Source of the DNA: Pirellula sp.
Lineage (GTDB): Bacteria > Planctomycetota > Planctomycetia > Pirellulales > Pirellulaceae
Length of the DNA: 32,544 nt
Direction: 5' to 3'
Assembly: GCA_025459355.1 (NCBI GenBank)
Contig: JALOQS010000026.1
Location: 1 to 32,544 of the forward strand
Shown here: piece by piece, positions 29,122-32,544 of the stretch
How the letters are laid out: each line of letters starts with the position of its first letter
Position numbering within the stretch: the stretch's first letter is position 1
Notes under the pieces: generated by a model
The model's database searches: none
What the model was told of the DNA's origin: nothing
Seen by the model: the letters and a program-made list of their open reading frames with translations, nothing else
Position numbers and translations under genes: made by a program

Positions 29122-29550
29122 ATGGCTAATTCACACAGTTCTACAGCTGACGCTCACGGGCATGCCGGAGACGCACATGGTCATGGCGATGGCGAATTTG
29201 CGCACCCAGCTCCGATTTGGATGCTGCTGGCAGTGTTTTTCGCACTGTTGGTTTTGACCTTCCTGACCGTATTCCAAGCCCGTTTCGATTTGGGTGATTT
29301 GGAAATCGTGTTGACATTGTTCATTGCGACGGTCAAAGCAGGTCTCGTTATCGCCTTCTTTATGCACTTGCTTTGGGATAAGCCTCTCAACGCCATTGTT
29401 ATTTTGAGCAGCTTGATTTTCGTATCGTTGTTCCTCGGTTTCTGTTTGATGGACGCCAAAGGTTATCGGAATAATCTGATCATGGATCCGAACGGTGACC
29501 TGCTTGAGAAATCGAAGCCAGCGTCACAGCTCGTGAAGACCAGCAACTAA
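29122..29550 (+). CDS. Cytochrome c oxidase subunit IV (prokaryotic, CoxD-like) with His-rich N-terminus
   Basis: Three TM helices with VKAGLVIAFFMHLLWDKPLNAIVILSS, typical of prokaryotic COX4; directly downstream of coxC. Confidence 0.9.
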   Translation: MANSHSSTADAHGHAGDAHGHGDGEFAHPAPIWMLLAVFFALLVLTFLTVFQARFDLGDLEIVLTLFIATVKAGLVIAFFMHLLWDKPLNAIVILSSLIFVSLFLGFCLMDAKGYRNNLIMDPNGDLLEKSKPASQLVKTSN

Positions 29551-29584
29551 GCGAATCCGAGATTGATAACCGGGTAGCGTCATT

Positions 29585-30091
29585 GTGGGGAAGTTCGAAC
29601 ATATTCGGCACAAGCCACCATTAGAGCTTTCCCAGCCCAGGGGTCTTATTCTTGTACTGGCCCCGATGAGGAGCAATGTAAATCTTAGCCGCATTGTTCG
29701 TTTGGCGGGTTGCGCGGGGATAAAGCGCGTCATCCAGTGTGGTCCCGGTCGAATTGACAAAGAGATTGCACGGGATGCTGTCGACGTCGTGGAGATTGTC
29801 GAGCGGCGAACTCTTTTGCCCGTTCTAGAGCAACTCGGAACTGAGGGGTATCAGCGCGTTGGCTTGGAACAAACTACCAATTCAGAGTCTCTTTTCTCGT
29901 TCCAGTTCGTAGAGAAGACGGCCCTGGTAATTGGCAGCGAGCGAGAAGGGTTGTCACAAGAGGAATTGGATCGGATCGATCGAGTCGTTGAGATTCCTGT
30001 ATTTGGCCAGCCGTATTCGTACAATGTGGCTACCGCGACGACCATGGCTGTTTATGAGTTCTGCAAACAGCACAGTCCGCTAAACGTTTAG
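29585..30091 (+). CDS. SpoU/TrmH family RNA 2'-O-methyltransferase
   Basis: SPOUT motifs LVLAPMRSNVNLSRIVRLAGCAGI, ALVIGSEREGLSQEEL, VEIPVFGQPYSYNVATATTMAVYEF; GTG start. Confidence 0.9.
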   Translation: MGKFEHIRHKPPLELSQPRGLILVLAPMRSNVNLSRIVRLAGCAGIKRVIQCGPGRIDKEIARDAVDVVEIVERRTLLPVLEQLGTEGYQRVGLEQTTNSESLFSFQFVEKTALVIGSEREGLSQEELDRIDRVVEIPVFGQPYSYNVATATTMAVYEFCKQHSPLNV

Positions 30092-30312
30092 CCAAATTTG
30101 TTGGCACTTCTTGGTTCTGTACCTGCCAGCCTGCGAATGTCGTTCGTCTGTTCCCAAACCTAAAATTTGCGAATGCTAGCAATGGTCATAGGTTAAATTT
30201 TAACGCGCAGATAATCTTTTTTGTTTGAAGCGACTTTCTCTTGAATTCCGATCATAGGGACTGAGGCATCCTGCGCGATTGGTTGCCATTGATTCCAAGT
30301 GAGGTACGAGAC

Positions 30313-32544
30313 GTGAAAAAGAGACTGTTCTTTGGCTTCCCAGCAAGCACCTTAGCTCTACTTGCTTCTGCACCTATGGTCGCGCAAGCTCAATCGCCTA
30401 CTCAGCAAAGCGGTTTGCCGATGCCTGCAACAGCACCGCAACCTAGTTCGGCGGCGGCGTCGAATGAATCGAGGCTGCAAGTTTATGATCTGCCGTTGGA
30501 AGTGGTAGGCAGTGTCGCCGCGCAGTTGCAGCTTCACTACGGTGCAGACAGACGAATTCGCGTCACCACGGAGCCAGGGTCAGGCCGGCTCATGGTACTC
30601 GCCCCATCAGTTGTACAGGATGGGATCAGAAACTACGTCGATGCCGTCAAAGCCAAAACCGGTTCTCTCGCCGTGGATGCGCGTGGGCAAGTCGTCCCGT
30701 CCGCCATCCAAAAAACTGATTACACATTGAAGCATCTCAATGCGAAGCAGCTTGAGGAGACCGTCACGCGGCTCATCGGAAAGAGTGTCACAACTGTTGA
30801 AGTTGGTAGAGGGTTGGTCAGTCTTCAGACTCAGTCAACCTCGGGCATTCAAGAATTGATGCGCATCGATCGCACATCGAATACGGTACACGTCTCTGGT
30901 TCTCCAGCGATCGTCCTCGGATGGACGGAAGTCATTACAGCTCTAGATCAAGGGAGCGTAGACCCTAAGCGTCCCACCCAGGTTATTCCCATGGGACCAG
31001 CCTCGCCCGATCGCATTGAAAAGGCGGTGCGATTGGTTCGACAAGCCTCGTTCACCCAAGATCCTGCTCAAAACATTCAGGACATGGAACAAGATGAGCA
31101 GGCCACCGCAATCGTTTCACAAGACGATCCAACCACAGGCAGCGGCTTGATCGGCGAGGTGGATATCTCGTTCGTCAACGACCTAGGATTGGTCGTTATT
31201 CGAGGCAGCAAGAAAGACGTCGAGCGTGTTAAAGAAGTGATCGAAAAGATCAAATCGCAAAGTCTCGAGACCAAGCCGGATATCGTGTTGCGTGAACTTG
31301 TGCACGTCAACAGCCAAGCGATCGAAGTCATCATTCGAGATATCAACACCAACGTCTTTGCTCCTCGCCAAGGGCAAGTGAACATCACTTCCTTGGTGCA
31401 ACCTAACGCTTTGCTTTTGATTGGTCGCGAAGACGCGATGAAGAGCCTCATGGAGCTTATCGATAAGCTCGATGCCCCGCTCGATGCCAATAGTCAGCCC
31501 AAGGTGTTTAAGCTCCTGCATACTTCGGCATTGGATGCTGAAGAGCTGGTACGTAATTTCTTCTCCGATAGCGCAACGGGCGGAGGTAATGGGACCACAG
31601 ATCGTGTTGGTTTAAGCACACGGGTCAAAGTGGTCGCCGACTATCGTACCAATGCGTTGGTTGTGCAAGCATCGCCACGCGACATGATTGAAGTCACAAA
31701 TCTCATCAAAGACATCGATGTGGATACGGCGCCAGCCGAAAGCCAACTCCGGGTGTTTTCGATCAAGAATACGGTCGCATCCGAATTGCAACCAATTCTC
31801 GCGGCTGCAATCGGTGGTCAATCGACAGGCGGGCAGACCGGCCAAGGCGGACAAGGTGGTCAGGGCGGGCAAGGTAACCAAGGGGGCGGCACAACCACCG
31901 TCAACTCACAAGCCCGAACACCAGGTGGCGTGATTACATGGCGACGAGGAGTCGACGGCAAAGAAATTGATTCGGGTATTTTGGCGGGAGTTGTCATCAC
32001 CTCAAGCCCAACGATCAATGCGTTGGTGGTTCGGGCGCCCGCTAAGAGCATGGATTTGATTGAGTCACTGATCAAGGAACTCGATACGTTGCCCGGCGCA
32101 GAAGCCAAGATCAAAGTGTTTCCCGTGATTAACGGTGACGCCACCAGTCTAGCCTTAACGCTGCAACAAGTCTTCGGCTTGCCAGCCACGGCTGGTACCG
32201 CAACCACGAACGCCTTGGCAATCGGCTTGCAGAACTTAGCAGCACTGACCAGTGGTGGCGAGGGATCGATAGTTCCTCTTCGGATAACCACTGACGCTCG
32301 AACCAACTCGATCATTGCCTCGGGATCAGAATCCGATCTCGGAGTCATCGAAGCGGTTCTCTACCGACTAGATGATCCGGGTGGACAGCAACGCAGCAAC
32401 CAAGTCGTATGGTTGCGTAATAGCGCGGCGACCGATGTTGCGACGGCGATTAATCAATTGCTCGTCAACCAACGACAAACCATTACGCAGTTGCTTCAAC
32501 AGGGGCAGCAGATCAGCGTGTTCGAGCGAGCTGACCGAGAAATA
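30313..32544 (+). CDS. Secretin-like (type II/III secretion GspD N-domain repeat) protein, 3' end outside window
   Basis: Open from GTG at 30313 (MKKRLFFGFPASTLALLASAPMVAQAQ signal peptide) to the window end; repeated secretin N-domain segments (LRELVHVNSQAIEVIIRDI, VFKLLHTSALDAEELVRNFF, VFPVINGDATSLALTLQQVF) and a GQ-rich linker. Not in the ORF track. Confidence 0.85.
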   Translation, partial: MKKRLFFGFPASTLALLASAPMVAQAQSPTQQSGLPMPATAPQPSSAAASNESRLQVYDLPLEVVGSVAAQLQLHYGADRRIRVTTEPGSGRLMVLAPSVVQDGIRNYVDAVKAKTGSLAVDARGQVVPSAIQKTDYTLKHLNAKQLEETVTRLIGKSVTTVEVGRGLVSLQTQSTSGIQELMRIDRTSNTVHVSGSPAIVLGWTEVITALDQGSVDPKRPTQVIPMGPASPDRIEKAVRLVRQASFTQDPAQNIQDMEQDEQATAIVSQDDPTTGSGLIGEVDISFVNDLGLVVIRGSKKDVERVKEVIEKIKSQSLETKPDIVLRELVHVNSQAIEVIIRDINTNVFAPRQGQVNITSLVQPNALLLIGREDAMKSLMELIDKLDAPLDANSQPKVFKLLHTSALDAEELVRNFFSDSATGGGNGTTDRVGLSTRVKVVADYRTNALVVQASPRDMIEVTNLIKDIDVDTAPAESQLRVFSIKNTVASELQPILAAAIGGQSTGGQTGQGGQGGQGGQGNQGGGTTTVNSQARTPGGVITWRRGVDGKEIDSGILAGVVITSSPTINALVVRAPAKSMDLIESLIKELDTLPGAEAKIKVFPVINGDATSLALTLQQVFGLPATAGTATTNALAIGLQNLAALTSGGEGSIVPLRITTDARTNSIIASGSESDLGVIEAVLYRLDDPGGQQRSNQVVWLRNSAATDVATAINQLLVNQRQTITQLLQQGQQISVFERADREI

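Overview
This window is an aerobic-respiration gene island, most likely from a planctomycete-like bacterium; that lineage is inferred from gene content and protein style. The left part, bases 1-8876 (+), is a cbb3 oxidase maturation operon: ccoQ tail, mono-heme ccoP, ccoG, fixH/ccoH, a DsbD_2/SafE-type membrane protein, ccoI, and an untracked 48-aa ccoS. It ends with an uncharacterised CxxCH protein translationally coupled to a FixL-like PAS histidine kinase. The middle part, about 8.9-15.0 kb, is mixed: an FAD oxidoreductase, a TerC protein, a zinc-ribbon membrane protein with two internal STN-like repeats, a DapA-like protein and a PepSY protein. The right part, about 15.6-29.6 kb (+), is an Alternative Complex III plus caa3 oxidase operon: actA, actB, actC, an actD-actE fusion, actF, a small membrane protein, SCO1, coxB, coxA, coxC and coxD. 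It is followed by a SpoU-type RNA methyltransferase and the 5' part of a secretin-like gene that runs off the window. The strongest observations are: (1) a perfect 10-bp tandem duplication that frameshifts SCO1 and separates its C-terminal membrane anchor; (2) the ActD-ActE fusion; (3) His-rich tails or loops on several ACIII and caa3 subunits; (4) the coupled CxxCH protein and heme-PAS kinase with no adjacent response regulator; (5) a Cys-rich N-terminal extension on CcoG; (6) two perfect 10-bp-stem hairpins between oxidase-operon genes. No tRNA, rRNA, CRISPR or mobile element was recognised.
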